From Platerodrilus igneus (Eukaryota; Arthropoda; Insecta; Coleoptera; Lycidae): a stretch of 64,000 bases of DNA. This document shows positions 45,546-58,723 of this stretch, piece after piece (the stretch's first letter is position 1; every line of letters starts with the position of its first letter). A program made the position numbers and the translations under genes. The notes beneath the pieces are model-generated. The model saw only the letters and a program-made list of their open reading frames with translations, made no database searches and was not told the origin of the DNA. Location: NCBI GenBank assembly GCA_036346225.1, contig JARFIW010000453.1:1674001-1738000 (forward strand), in the 5' to 3' direction.

Positions 45546-48428
45546 CCCGTAGGGACTACAAACCGCTTTTAGTCTATATCTATAGGTTATGTTTTAAAAA
45601 TGAATAAGGAATTAATCTCTTTTGTGATAAGGTGACCTATAATACATGTTTAACTATATTGGAAAAGATCAAAAAAATTCTATTCACACAAAGATGAACC
45701 TTTTTTTATTATTTGAGTTTTTCATTTCCGACTTACTTTTCGAGTTTACTTCAAGACACTGTTTTTTTTTACTTCTTCCCAAGCCTATAGCATTTCTGTT
45801 TTCAAAAGGATCTTTACAGTTTACTTCTAGGAAAAGCATTACAAAACAGCATCCTCGGTTTTAGAGCGTTGACGTTTTATATCTTTTTCGTGTTATAAAC
45901 TTGGACATTATATCTCTAAATTTAATTACGGAAACAACACTACAAAAAGCCATTTAATTTCACAATATTTATACAGGAAGCAGACAATTAAATGTAAGTT
46001 TGTACGTTAGGCATTTGGTATATGTCAAAATTAAGGCGCCTTAAATAAAAGCATTTATTGCTTGTATTTAAATTAAATAAAGGTGCCCTGTATTTTAATA
46101 AAGTACAAACATTAAAGGTGTGTTAATTGCGCATGTGTAAATGTCAAATAAGGGAAAACTTTATTAAAAAATTGGTAATTTGAACCTTGCAATAACTCTC
46201 TAGCGTTTTAGGCGGTAGACATAAACTATACACGCAATTGATAATATCGACGTTCGCCGCATGATTAAAATTTGAAGTATATACATATACATAATATAAA
46301 TCCTGCAAATTTTTGAATTATGAATAAATCACCTAGTTCGATGTTCATGGGCATTTTTAACTTACCTAAAGTACAACATGAGGGACGTTAAATACGACTA
46401 GCAAAAATATTCGGGATAAGAAGTCAGTTATAATATCACGTCTCCTTTACACTAAACAAGACGAAAAACTGATATTAGCTTCGTCTCACCAGTAACATTC
46501 CATACCAAATATTTCATGCAAACAAATTGCTTTCAGTTTTGCTTACCCCAAATATCATCCCTTCATTTAATAGCTTTGTCGTAGTAACGGTACCTTTTAT
46601 CTAAACAAGCACCAACTCATGCAATATCACTTTTATAATATGCGGTACGCTACTACAGCTTTCATAATTTCTAAACAGGATGTTTAATGCACTTTTACTG
46701 AACACACAATAATTGATAACCGAAAGAGCTTTTACTATAATGTTGTAGATCTAAACCCGTATTCAGATCTAAATGGAAAAAAGATAGCTTTAATATCTTT
46801 GTTCGTGTATTTATATCGTTTCCAACCCCCCCAGTGGAACCTGTTTCACTTGAAAAGCTTATTTCCGACGTTTCTTCCTAAAATTTTTAACGCAACGAAC
46901 ACTGACTTCTCAAAAAAACCCACTTTCGTCGTGCAGTTACCTCGAATTCTGTTTACCACCGTAACGGACGCGCTCTTTCTGAAAACTGCTGGCCATCTAC
47001 CAATGATAGAATTTTCCTTCGTCACAGCGCTCCACCTATCAGCTACTCATCTCCGTTCTATGCATATTTGTTGTCTCTTTTAGAACCTCTCTAAAGTTAC
47101 AGAAAATCGATATTGTATCTGGCTTTCACAATTACCCGTGTATATACTACGTGACTTCTATCCAACGCTTCATTTATACGTTACTCTGTCTGTTTTATAT
47201 TATCAATCGTTTATTCCACTCACTCCTCAAGGGACTTGTATTTGACAGCTTATACAAATCGACCGTTGCCAACAATTTCTATGGAATTTTGTGCTAACGT
47301 TCGTTTCAAGATTCTATGAACCTGACATTTAACCAACAGATGTTCCTTGAAATAACCGACCGTTTGAAATAACAATTCTCGTTTCTTCCCTTCTTAATAT
47401 TTGTATAAACGTACGTTGGCTTTTAAAATGAACAACATTTGCGTTTGAAATTATTGATTTTCTACGCAAGCACGCTCCCTTTTTGCTTCCATGCGTTTGA
47501 TTAAAAGTTCTTATAATTACTTATGCGTATCCTTGATTTGTTTATGTACTTTAAAACTTTCTTTCCTTATATAATTTTCACATTCCAATTTAAATATAGA
47601 AATACCTTAATGCCCGTCCGTTTTCACTATATAAATTAATTAATTTGGCGCGTAAATAATTGGCTCCTATTTCTATATATATATATATATATGGTTGCTA
47701 AAATTTCATTGTCTACACCTATTTACCCCCTAAATCTACAACAATATATATTATTTTAATTTTCAATATCTTTTAATAAACATTTTTCACACGTTGCAAT
47801 TTTTTTTTTATCTAATGGGACGTTAATTTAATATCTATGGTTGTAACAAAATTTATTTTATTTACAAGTAACTACTAAATACGGTTCATTTTCTGTTTCT
47901 TATACGAATAAGTTGTAAATAACTCTTTTTTTATACGTATCTGCTTGAATATCTCATTATGCATTTTTAGTATGACACAAAAAGTTTAATTTATAATACA
48001 TATATTCTTATTGCATTAGTTCCAAATAATAAATTACAGACTTTTTGATTATGCTTTTAATAATTATAAAAATGAGCTAAGGGTGCCTATAATATGTCAT
48101 TATAATTTCGTAGCTGCCAATATGTTTATGTACAATTTTATCTAAAATATAAATTGGCTGCTAAAGGCGGTTTTACATTAGGCAATTTTGATGCAATCCA
48201 GGGCATTACATTGCATGTTACTTGCATGCTGTTCCTTTTTTACACTTGTGCAATTTGTATACAATTTCAGTTTCATAGGCAGTGTGTAATGTATCCTGGT
48301 TGCTAGGGAACTGCTACAAATCTGTACTCTATCCTACCTGTGCACGAACAAACGCCCTCTCTTGGCAATACCTGGCCTCGTGATCTAGTGACTGTGGCTA
48401 GTGACACCTACGTTGTGTGACCGTAACT
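45546..48428. other. Anonymous AT-rich DNA
   Basis: Frames such as 46799-47083 have no recognisable domain. A short TA run lies near 47677-47692. Confidence 0.5.
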
Positions 48429-48447
48429 TAACCAAAATATACACACT

Positions 48448-48532
48448 CTTCTATCGGTATTTTAGAGTTCAGTAATTTACCCATTAGCAATTGTGCGGGT
48501 GCTAATTTAAAACCTTGTATTGGCATATTTTT
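48448..48532 (-). pseudogene. 85-bp integrase fragment between direct repeats
   Basis: The minus strand encodes MPIQGFKLAPAQLLM and GKLLNSKIPIE in one frame, matching the integrase tail at 58535-58620 at most positions. It is bounded by 19-bp direct repeats (taaccaaaatatacacact, 48429-48447, and a one-mismatch copy at 48533-48551). The fragment has no tail, no LTR and no neighbouring element sequence. Confidence 0.75.
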
Positions 48533-48551
48533 TAACCAAAATATTCACACT

Positions 48552-50157
48552 GAGATGGCATTTAGGCGGGAAGGTTTGAAATAAAACTACTATAGTTAAC
48601 GACCCTACTTTAATTATTACATGATAACCTCAAAATTAGGTTACCATCAATTAAACATAATTACAAGAGCAAACAGTGCCGGACTGCCTGGGTTAGTGCA
48701 GAGGAAAGAGTATCGGCAGATAAAACCTCAACAACCCTGCTCTTCTAACCGCTTTTCCAAGGATGGGATGGCAAACAAGCACCATGATCACTTTTAATAC
48801 TACGGGATGTCAACTGTTACTCAGTCATTCTACATATAAGACTGAAGAAATGTTAGTGTAGTCTAGCTAATCTTTTCTAGAAGGTAATAGAGACGGCTGA
48901 GCCATTACTATCCGCCTAAAGTTGAAGAGGAAGAACACCGGGAAGATAAGGACCTTGACTACCAATGTTCCACACCGCACGGTCATAAAATGTTAGTAAA
49001 TTCAACAAAGGCTCGAACATACAAGTTTATCGTACATACTATTAACAGTTTCCAGCCCGTTTGGCAATATAGTTCACAACGACTAACCTACATTCTATCG
49101 CTATATAAACATTACTACAAATACATTGGCAAACACATATTTATAAACAAACATGAAGTTAAACATAAACATATGCTATGATAGTACCAAACAAAGGGCG
49201 CAAATTGAATCGACCATCTCCTACATAGTCATAATGCAAATGCGTTAATACGGGGTCATAGCAGAGGTTTGCTATAATTACATCATAACAAGAATAATCA
49301 ATCTCAGTATTAGTTAACGATAGAATTGTAGGTTGTAATACACTTCAGATCCTTCAAACTAACTATTGGTTAGGTTTTAGAAACGAAACATGAATTATGC
49401 AGTTATAAACGCATAGCTAAAACTAAAATAAACATTTACATAATCTTCACAAGTTATTAGAACATTGAAAACAAATTATAAAATATGCTTGTAACAAATT
49501 CTACAGAAACAATATAAGCCCAGATTCAGGCGTTAAATCTTTATATAAATACACGTTAATTAAATACATTCGATCTAGTAAGCACAAGTTAAAAATTATT
49601 CATTATGATTGCATCGGCTAAAACGTGCTTTTAAAAAATTAAACACATCGTGGCATTAAATTTACAAACAAAAAATATTCATAGCAACTTTGTGGTTAAT
49701 TCAATTACTATCTTAAAACATTACCAACTAACATTAAATAATTAATCAAACTTCGATGCAATCAGATAACTTCAAAATAATCTATTAAAAACATTACTTT
49801 GAATAAAATCGCCAGTGAAGCTTCTTCAACCTTCCATTTTAAAATCTGAAGCAAATCTCAAGATGCAGGTTAAGACTTGTAGAAAATCGATATCGATCGC
49901 CCGCACAACGGGTAAATTCTGATGCCAAGAAGTGCGTTCAGAAACCTGGAAGTGGTTACCGTGCTGTTCAAAAATACTCTCGAATATCGAAATATACACT
50001 ATAATATTTGCATAATTATCAACCAATGAAAATTGACTAAAAGGAATAGTACAAGTGTTACCACCGAATGAAAATAACACTCCATAAAAAAAATTGCATT
50101 TATTACTCAAATCAATATAACAGAAAGTTTGCATTTCTCACATTGTTAGATTTGAGT
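48552..50157. other. Anonymous AT-rich DNA
   Basis: A more GC-balanced stretch at 48665-48990 might be an old interspersed repeat, but no second copy is present and no tRNA-like boxes are convincing. Confidence 0.45.
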
Positions 50158-50161
50158 ATTA

Positions 50162-50789
50162 TGTTATAATAACGGGCGCAGCTGTTATGACCTCGCGCCC
50201 GCGTGTTCAGAGCCATTTCCACTGTTGGCAACACGGATACTATCCACGTTCACATTATTGCACAACAAAGATATTACGACATAATTTCGTGTCAAATTGT
50301 ATCACATGGCAAATATGTTTACAGTGATAAAAGTTGCACCTTAAAGAAAAAGATAAAAGTACTCATTAAAAAATGTGGAACGATTTCGCGGTCATCCTTG
50401 TGCAGGGGCCATGTTGATTTCCCTATATCTCGTTTGGCGTTGTTTGGGGTGGATTACATCATGCCCTCGTTGAATCCAGATTTAGCGTCTTCCCTCTTCT
50501 TTGATCGTAGGTAGGACGAAGGAAAAACCAGGTAAGGAACGATAAAGCAAGATAAAGAGAAAGGGAAAAGACAAAAGAACGACACAGGTAAACGTCACTG
50601 TTCGACGTCTCGTTGGCTAATCCTCTCATGTCCTGTCCAAACCGCGCACTTACCCACTGCGCGCCTGCGCATTCCTTTTGCGCAAACGCAACTGTCCGAA
50701 ATGACGGAAATGCACAAGTCTATTTGAAATAATGGCGGGAATTTAGTCACATATTTAAAACTGTACATCTCCAAATTTGGAATGTAGCA
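50162..50789. repeat. Left LTR of the non-coding element
   Basis: Near the start, CGGGCGC and GCGCCCG form a perfect 7-bp stem. It differs from the right LTR by scattered substitutions and lacks a ~20-bp piece found there near 55130. Confidence 0.75.
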
Positions 50790-51494
50790 ATCGCGACAAA
50801 TACATAAAAGAAAAAAATCTTAAAAAAAGAAAATGACTGTTAGCACGGTAAAAGCTTAAAATCTAAATCCTAACTAACCTACATATACCCTAACTTAAAT
50901 TCTAGAAAATGTTTATTTTAGGCGCCACCTGGTTTTTTCAACCGATAACACGTCTTACGGATAACCAGGAAACGGAATGTGTAGCCCCATTGTTTATGAG
51001 CTACATCTATAAATGCACACACGAGTCTTTGATGTGGCACAGTTATAATCGACAGCACAAATTTGTCGGAGAGCATGAAACACTACTAAAACTAAAACAA
51101 ATGCGACAAGTCGCCTAACATATATACTATAACTAAAGCTGACATTGCAGGTTTTAAGTGCACACGCACATAAGCATTGCATTTAAACTGCTTTTCTTGG
51201 CAAGAAAATGCCCAAATTTCAAAATGTCCAAGAGAGCAAGTTACTCTGCACTTTAGCAAATTTTTATGTACCGGTACTCTGGCTTAATAAACAATACACA
51301 AAACTTTTTCATGACATGGTTGTGAATTAACAAATTTACCAACAGTACCATCTTACTAATTTCTTACATTACTAACCTAACAAATTTCATCCCTACCATC
51401 AGGTTAGCTTCTTCACTCAATATTCAAAAAATAATTCCTACGTCTGATCGTAAATACCAAACGTTAGGAAAACAAAAAAGATAAGGCAAAATCT

Positions 51495-51585
51495 CAAGTT
51501 ATTATCAAAGATAATAGGTAAGATAAAGATATTAAGCTCAAGTTATTATCAAAGATAAGGGTAAGATAAAGATATTAAGATAAAA
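51495..51585 (+). repeat. 45-bp tandem duplication
   Basis: CAAGTTATTATCAAAGATAA and GGTAAGATAAAGATATTAAG occur twice in series. Confidence 0.8.
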
Positions 51586-53550
51586 CTAAATAACAATAGG
51601 TGGATCCAAAACGTCCCAGCACGCTAAGGCACGCTACGACTACATACATTAAAATAGCGTAGAATTCCCCAGCTCACCAAGCCGTTTCGTCATCCATCCC
51701 AAAGATACAAGATAGAGTGGCTCCTTGAAGCCGTTATATAGGTAAATACTCATACCCCTTGAAGAGAGCGACCTGTGAGGCAGGCCCGTTTATAAAAACG
51801 GTATGAGGGACCGAGAAAAGGCATGTGGGAGCATTCCTGCATCCGGCGTTGAGCGATATCCATAGTTATATGTAGATACATGTATATTCTTGCACTCACA
51901 CATTCACACACTCATACGTACATGCACTGTCAGCGGCCGCGTGCGCTGACAGCGGCACCGCATGACCTCACGCAAGATTCCCAGGGACGTGGTACGGGTG
52001 CCTGTGAAAACCTCCCGCGCAACCACACGGTGATTAACGGAAATGAATAGGCAATAGAGATATAGGAAAGGTAAAAAGAGGGAGGTAGGCATTTTGGAAT
52101 GCATAAGTGACACTTTCAGGTAGAAGAGAATAGAGGAAGGGCTCGCATTGAGCAAAAGAGACAGAAAAGGTGGATAGAAAAGCACTACTCAACCAACCAA
52201 TGTGGTCAGTAGCCCGGAGTGAGGGAAAAATCACTCTTATGTGGTAGACGGGTGTTCCGGGACAAGAAAGGGTCTACCGAATGAAAGATAAGGTGGAAAC
52301 GGAGACAGCAGGGTAAGAAAAAGTAGAGTTTTTGGACAAGCGTCCGAGAGAAGGTAGAGGGTTGTCCCTATTAAAGTCAGGTCGGTCTGAAGGACCACCT
52401 GCTATGTTAATCAGATAAGTTAAGATACATCATAAGTTAAAAAATTACTAGACTCTTAATGAGAACTAGTATAATCATTTTCCTAACGAGTGCATCCACT
52501 GCGATAAGAAAATCAGACAAAAGTTGAAACAACAACCTAAAAATATCACTACAGATACCTTCACACAAAAAACCACTGTTTCAAGATAATTTTTAGAAAT
52601 GGTAACGCCATAAACACACAAGAATGCCTAACTATAAGCAGTTAAATACAAACACATTGTCCCCAATATGCTGAAACAACCGAGAATTCCATAAGATATC
52701 AATAAAAAGCGATAACATCCCACCACGAAGTTCAATAAAAAACAACAAAAAAAGTTTATATGTTCTGGTAACTTAATAGAAAAAGAAAACAAGTAATGAT
52801 AAAAGATAAGGTGGGCGACTGTAATAATTTAGAAGGAAAACGCATGGAATACAAACTCCTAGTTTTTTGCAACTGCGAATATGGACTATTTCTTACACTG
52901 GTATAGGTCGCGTCTCCTATGTGAGCCCAAAGAATAAAGCATCCACTCAAAACATCAGCTAAAACCAATCATAAAAATTCAATGAGTTATTGCAACCAAA
53001 GTTACGACAATCACCACAAAATTAAACGATGTAAGGTGAATGCTGAAAATAAAATAATCTGTTGTAGAAAAGGTGCCAAGATGGATTAAATGAAGCGACA
53101 GAGTTATACTGGGGGACCTAGATAATAAACAGATATGTGACTAACAATAAATTCAAGGAAAAGTTAACGGGCAGCAAAAAGATAGCTAATTTAAGATAAA
53201 TGAGGCAAACGTGTAGAAGGTAAGTGCTATATAAAAAAGAAATGGCTGAATAAAGTTAACTAATTCATGGTAGGGACAGAAATATTAGGTAAATCGTTAA
53301 ACAAATGAAACGTGATAAATTTTGGATGTACGCAAAGCTTGAGCGACTTTAAAGATATTTTCATCCAACCTAGTGTGGTCTGAATCGATATATGAAGAGA
53401 CTCGATTTACTGATAATAAAATTGTTGAAGAACACAAAAAATATATCTTACAACGCATATAATTGCTAGGGTGACAAGCACTCCTTTGAGCTTCACCCAG
53501 ACTAATAAAGAAAAACTTCAACATCATCCTCAAAAAATGATTCGAAAATT

Positions 53551-53680
53551 ACTAGAGCGACAAACTTACCACGAGTTTCGTCTAGGATTATGTAATGCTG
53601 AGCGACCAACTCTTCATCGGTCTCGTCTAGACTAACATACTGCTGAGCGACCAACTTCGACGACAAGTCTCGCCTAGGCC
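53551..53680 (-). repeat. Three 45-bp repeats with an open frame
   Basis: Three units begin GAGCGACMAAC on the plus strand. On the minus strand the period is 15 codons: ELVAQHYIILDETRG-like units in a 101-codon frame (53807-53502). It may be a remnant of a repetitive protein carried by the element or chance. The period of exactly 15 codons is the only support. Confidence 0.6.
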
Positions 53681-54726
53681 AAATAGATCTTAAAAACCTG
53701 CGTTGCAATATCAATATAAATAAAAAATTTGCTATCAAAACAAAATCATGCTCTCTACACAAAAGCAATATTCTAGCGATACGTCTAGAGAAAAAACAGT
53801 ATACCAAATTATTTAAGTATTGCTTTTATATCGAGGAATTTATCAACAGCCATCGTAGCTAAAGGGGATCGTAAATGAGCTTAAATACAAAACATTATCA
53901 ACAACCTCATTATTGTAGTGTTTAAGAAAGCAGATATAACGAAATCAAGTTTAGTAGTGTTTTAGAAGGTATAGATATATCAAGATAAAATTTCAGTTAG
54001 TTAGGACAGTTGTGTCAAAAACAGAATTTTCTTTGAGAAAAAAATCGTAACTTATAGTTAATTATTTAGATTGTAAGGGAGCACTTTAGAATTATGGTAA
54101 AGTAAGATATTATATGAGTTATCTAAACAACGGTTTTAATAAGTTAACCCAAAAAACAGGTATATAGTCAAATTTATTGTAATATCAAAAAAATTTTCCA
54201 TACAGAATAACGAATAAACCATGAAGTTAATTAATTATTTATATAAAGGTACTTACGAAACCAATTATTTAATCCAAAAGCACATGTTTCCACGTAAAAG
54301 TGAGGTTATGTAATTTGCCAAACACATTTGAAAGGTATATGCTTTAGTTTCATCCTAAATTAGGTTAGGTAATTATTTAAGAGAATTTTAAAATATAAAT
54401 ACACTGTTTTTATCAGGGAAAATGCCAATTAACTTAGAAATAACATATATGAAGTAAACAATCATTGTTCAAACATGGCCGACTAAATGCTTCAGATTGA
54501 CATTTCAGCTGCATTCAATGTCACTTTAACATAAGATAAATGTTGCCAAATGCAATGTTGCCAGATTGTATTTCTTCTATTCAAAAGCCATTAAAAATTT
54601 AAAAAATTATTATTTATTATATTTGAGTGAAAGAAAAACCAAATTTCTACAAAGATATTCAAAACTAACCTTTATAAGATACATGAGAGGCGAAGACAAA
54701 TTTTCAACATAACGTTTAGGCATCAC

Positions 54727-55375
54727 TGTTAAAATAACGGGCGCAACTGTTATGACCCCGTGCCCGCGTGTTCAGAGCCACCTCCACAGTTGGCAACACG
54801 GATACTATCCACATTTACATTATTGCACAACAAAGATATTACGACATAATTTCGTGTCAAATTGTATCACATGCCGAATATGTTTACAGCGATACAAGTT
54901 GCACCTTAAAGAAAAAGATAAAAGTACTCACTTAAAAATGTGGAACTCTTTACGATTTCGCGGTCATCCTTGTGCAGGGGCCATGTTGATTTCCATGTAT
55001 CTCGTTTGGCGTTGTTTGGGGTGGGTTACATCATGCCCTCGTTGAAACCAGATTTAGCGTCTTCCCTCTTCTTTGATCGTAGGTAGGACGAAGGAAAAAC
55101 CAGGTAAGAAACGATAAAGCAAGATAAAGAGGAAACCTATCTCCTGAAAGAGAAAAACAAAAGAACGACACAGGTAAACGTCACTGTTCGACGTCTCGTT
55201 GGCTAATCCTCTCATGTCCTGTCCAAACCGCGCACTTACCCACTCCGCGCCTGCGCATTCCTTTTGCGCAAACGCAACTGTCCGAAATGGCGGAAATGCA
55301 CAAGTCTATTTGAAATAATGGCGGGAATTTAGTAACATATTTAAAACTGTACATCTCCAAATTTGGAATGTAACA
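54727..55375. repeat. Right LTR of the non-coding element
   Basis: A direct repeat of 50162-50789, read from TGTTAAAATAACGG to GGAATGTAACA. Confidence 0.75.
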
Positions 55376-55379
55376 ATTA

Positions 55380-56755
55380 TATGTTGTTCAACAATTAGAT
55401 AATCAATATAGGTTATCTTACGCTTATGATAATTTTATTTCTAATTCGGTATCTCATTTAAAAATAAATTACTAAAAATGCTTAGAAATTGCCAAATAAT
55501 AGAGCATGTTCTATTTTTTTAAAGTTGCAATAGCTGACTGAAAACTTGCTCGCAGGCATGCACAGTATATTGCATTTGAATTGCATTGCATCACCTTAAG
55601 CAAATTTAGGTTGTCGAGTAATTTGCCTATAGGAGAACTAAGTCCCAACGCTACTGGTTGTTCGACAGTAGTTGTAAATTCGCTTCTAAGTTCCACCGGT
55701 TAATAATGTTGTGTACGATGTGGAAGAGTTGTCGGTGATGTTACAAAATCAAAATGGAGCTCATTGCGAATATTTGCGGAACCAAGCAGAAACTCCATTA
55801 TTTACCCCTTAAATTTCTCACTTTTGTTGTTGGTTTAATTTGTTGAAATTATTATTTATTTATGAATATTGCACTCCATGCACAACGTGTTCTTAACATT
55901 ACAATTTTGGGGCGCAACGAGGCGCAACAAATTAAAGCTGATTTTAAATTTTGTAACCCGTAGTTTTTGCTCAAACCTTTTCGTGTACAGGTGACAACTT
56001 CAAACATTTCTTGTAGGAATAACCTTGTAATAAAATAAGTAGATTATACACGTTTTCAATACGTGTTATTATAGTTTGCGGCTAGTCTCTTCGTAATATG
56101 GTTTTTCAGGCAGAACTCGCACGTGATTTCCCTTTCCCCTGTTAGTTGCGTTAACTAATTATAATTCTACTTTTCTTTTCTTTTCTACATTTAATTATAA
56201 CTATTGTATGGTTGCAAGCGGAAAAACGAAAGTACAGGAAGCTAATAAAACCACAGCTTCTGTTTTGTTGCGTTAAATTAATAATCATCATACAGTACAG
56301 TGGCGCAACAAACTGTAAAATATTAATTTGCAAACATTTAAACGCTGGTAATAAAAGAAAAACGTTAAAATACTCTATTGTGTAGGATATGCTTATGGAT
56401 TAATAAATCTGGCTACTGGTAAATGGTAGTCAATATAAACACGCGTGTAATTCCCCGGCTATACAAGTACGCTCCGCCATTGCCACTGTGCTAGTATAAG
56501 GAACAAACTGATTACTTTATCCAAACAAAACCACGCATCACTGATTTCCCAGTTTCTAAATTCAAACTACAGAATAGAATCATAAAAGCTCATCAAATCA
56601 TTTTTATTTCCAGTGGTGTTCATAATACGCATCGGCAAATATGTAGAGAATGGTCACGGAGGGGGCGCTAACAATCAAGCAGAAATAAAATCCTCACTTT
56701 CATTCCGTTTTAATTTAGTGCTATCAGCTTGTTTTGTGACTGTACAATAATCTTA
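55380..56755. other. Anonymous AT-rich DNA
   Basis: No gene or repeat recognised. Confidence 0.5.
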
Positions 56756-56932
56756 TCAGTCGAGCGTTAAAAATCGTCAAGTACACATGTTACTGTTATA
56801 TTCAGTGTTTAAATTGGATTGTGTAGTGTGTGATAAATATTTTCAAACGCAATTGTTTCTGACCTTTTAGTGAATTAAAATGCCCAATTATGACCATGGA
56901 TGATGGAGAAAAACTAGTCAAGGAAATGATGG
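56756..56932 (+). CDS. Possible host transcription start and short first coding exon
   Basis: TCAGT at 56756 fits the arthropod initiator. An ATG at 56890 opens a short frame, MTMDDGEKLVKEMM, that runs into ATG|GTAAATAT, a plausible donor at 56933. A 7-codon frame from ATG 56880 overlaps it. The product is not recognised and no second exon was found. The initiator and the donor are each common by chance. Confidence 0.22.
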
Positions 56933-57912
56933 TAAATATAGAGTAGTCTAGCAATTACTTACCCTACCATAGGTAGAATCTCCTAGCCTGTTATTTAAAT
57001 TACCCAATTATTGTGCTTATGCAAGCTCCGTCATATTCGAGATACTTAAAAGAAATAGCTATAAAATTAATTAGAGATATTAAGAGGCATGAACAGCTGT
57101 GGTGAGGACATAGTTCCGCTTTCAGTGTCACTAGCATAAGCCTTCTTAATTATTATTCCCAGTGTTCACATTGGAGTTAATGTGAGAACTGATTAAGCAA
57201 TGTAAAATAAATAGACATTTCAAAACGTCAAGGTTTTTATAAAGTGCAACACACTCATGCCTTGGATTACGTTCTAATTTACAAAAACTTTGTTGATCTA
57301 GTCGGTGCATAATTCTGCATGTTTTCCACAGGATATCCTCGCGTCATCATCGTATTATCAGACTGGCTTGTCCTTGTGATTATTGAATTATCGTATACGC
57401 ATTAATTAGAAATTTAAATACATTTATCTTACATAAATATATACTTAGTCGAGCCACTAATTATACTTAGGAAAACCTGCTATAGGTAAAACACCTATTA
57501 CAAGTAGATTTAAAGTAGACAGAAAAGCACGTGAACAAAAATATGTAGGGGCTAATATGGGATTAACTAGCGTTTAGCGTAAGCGGCGAGTCCTAAGTCG
57601 AAATATAGTAAAATAAATAAATTACAAACACAAAAATACATAAAAAGTATTACCTATTATAAAAATTAATTTGTCAACCTTTACTTTTGGTCTTGCTTAA
57701 CGTTGAGATAATTGGCGCCAAACAGTCCAGCCGTTCAACAAAACTTGCACAAAAACGAACTTTCTAATTCATACTGATCAAAATACAGGATATCCGGCAG
57801 TAGTACAAATATACAGAAACTACAGTACAGATTGACTCTCATTTGAACCAATATAAAAATAAAGGTATTCACTATCACAAAAAATACACGGCAATTGTCT
57901 CTATATGGAGTA
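56933..57912. other. Anonymous AT-rich DNA
   Basis: No feature recognised apart from the possible donor at its start. Confidence 0.5.
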
Positions 57913-58083
57913 TGTCTTATATTTGTGTAGCTGATAGGACTTTATTAAATTGAAATCAAATTTTACAACTACATTAATTTAATACATAATCAATACAACT
58001 GGACTCTTACACCAGAACCATCATCTGTGTCTATCTATCAGTTTCCGTGACACAACTACTTCATGTCAACTAACTATACAACA
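57913..58083 (-). repeat. 3' LTR
   Basis: On the minus strand it starts TGTTGTATAGTTAGTTGAC and ends at ACATA-type sequence near 57913; AAAAAGGGAGA (purine tract) precedes it at 58084-58094. Confidence 0.8.
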
Positions 58084-58139
58084 TCTCCCTTTTTAACTTA
58101 TTGCTTTAATACATTACAAAGTCTTTAAATCCAGCGGGT

Positions 58140-58712
58140 AGCGCTCATACTCTTTTTTCTACTGAGGTTCCCCTTATTTCTTCTGCTTCTGTCTTTGCCG
58201 TTTGTTCACTTTGATTGTTATCTCTTATTTCACTTTCATTCTTCAGTTCTTGATTTTGAAACTTCGGTTTATAAAGGGACTTTCTCAAACTGACTGCTAT
58301 TTCTTGTTGCTTTTCATCTTTTATCTAATAAGATCTAGGTTGGTCAGCTTGTGCTTCTATTCTCGCAGGTAACCACTCTTTCGCCTGCAGCATAACCATC
58401 ATTTTCTCCTTTCTGAAATGGTGCTCTTTCTGTAGCATGTTGATCATAATGTTGTTTATTCAGTTCTCTCTTTTGCTCAATTTTCTCATAAACCTCTTGA
58501 TAATTTATTGTTTTATTTGGTAAAAGCATTTTCTCTTCTATCGGTATTTTAGAGCACAGTAATTTATCCATTAGCAATTGTGAAGGTGCTAATTTAATAC
58601 CTTATATTGGCATATTTCTCTACTCTAACAAACTTAAATTTAATTCTAAACTTTTTCTTAGAAAGCTTTTAGCAATCCCTACGGCCCTGTCTGCTAGGCC
58701 ATTTGATTTGGG
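58140..58712 (-). pseudogene. Integrase C-terminal part
   Basis: From the TSD the reading PKSNGLADRAVGIAKSFLRK gives the integrase helix after the active site. After a stop, LAPSQLLMDKLLCSKIP and YEKIEQKRELNKQHYDQHA form the tail linker seen in 17.6/297-like integrases. The rest to about 58140 is polar and frame-broken. This is the left half of a gene whose core lies beyond the satellite block. Confidence 0.8.
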
Positions 58713-58723
58713 ATAATGCGGAC
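58713..58723. repeat. Target duplication, left copy
   Basis: ATAATGCGGAC, repeated at 61211-61221. One copy is expected in the uninterrupted integrase gene. Confidence 0.85.

Larger units (their letters stand above)
50162..55375. mobile_element. Long LTR element without coding genes (LARD-like)
   Basis: Two direct ~640-bp repeats (50162-50789 and 54727-55375) start TGTTA and end TAACA/TAGCA. The whole unit is flanked by ATTA (50158-50161 and 55376-55379). Neither repeat alone has a matching flank, so they are best read as LTRs of one element. The 3.9-kb interior has no gag or pol motifs and no primer site I can name. Direction is uncertain: similarity to the solo LTR at 17827-18667 favours minus only if that LTR is read from TGTTACG. 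Confidence 0.6.
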
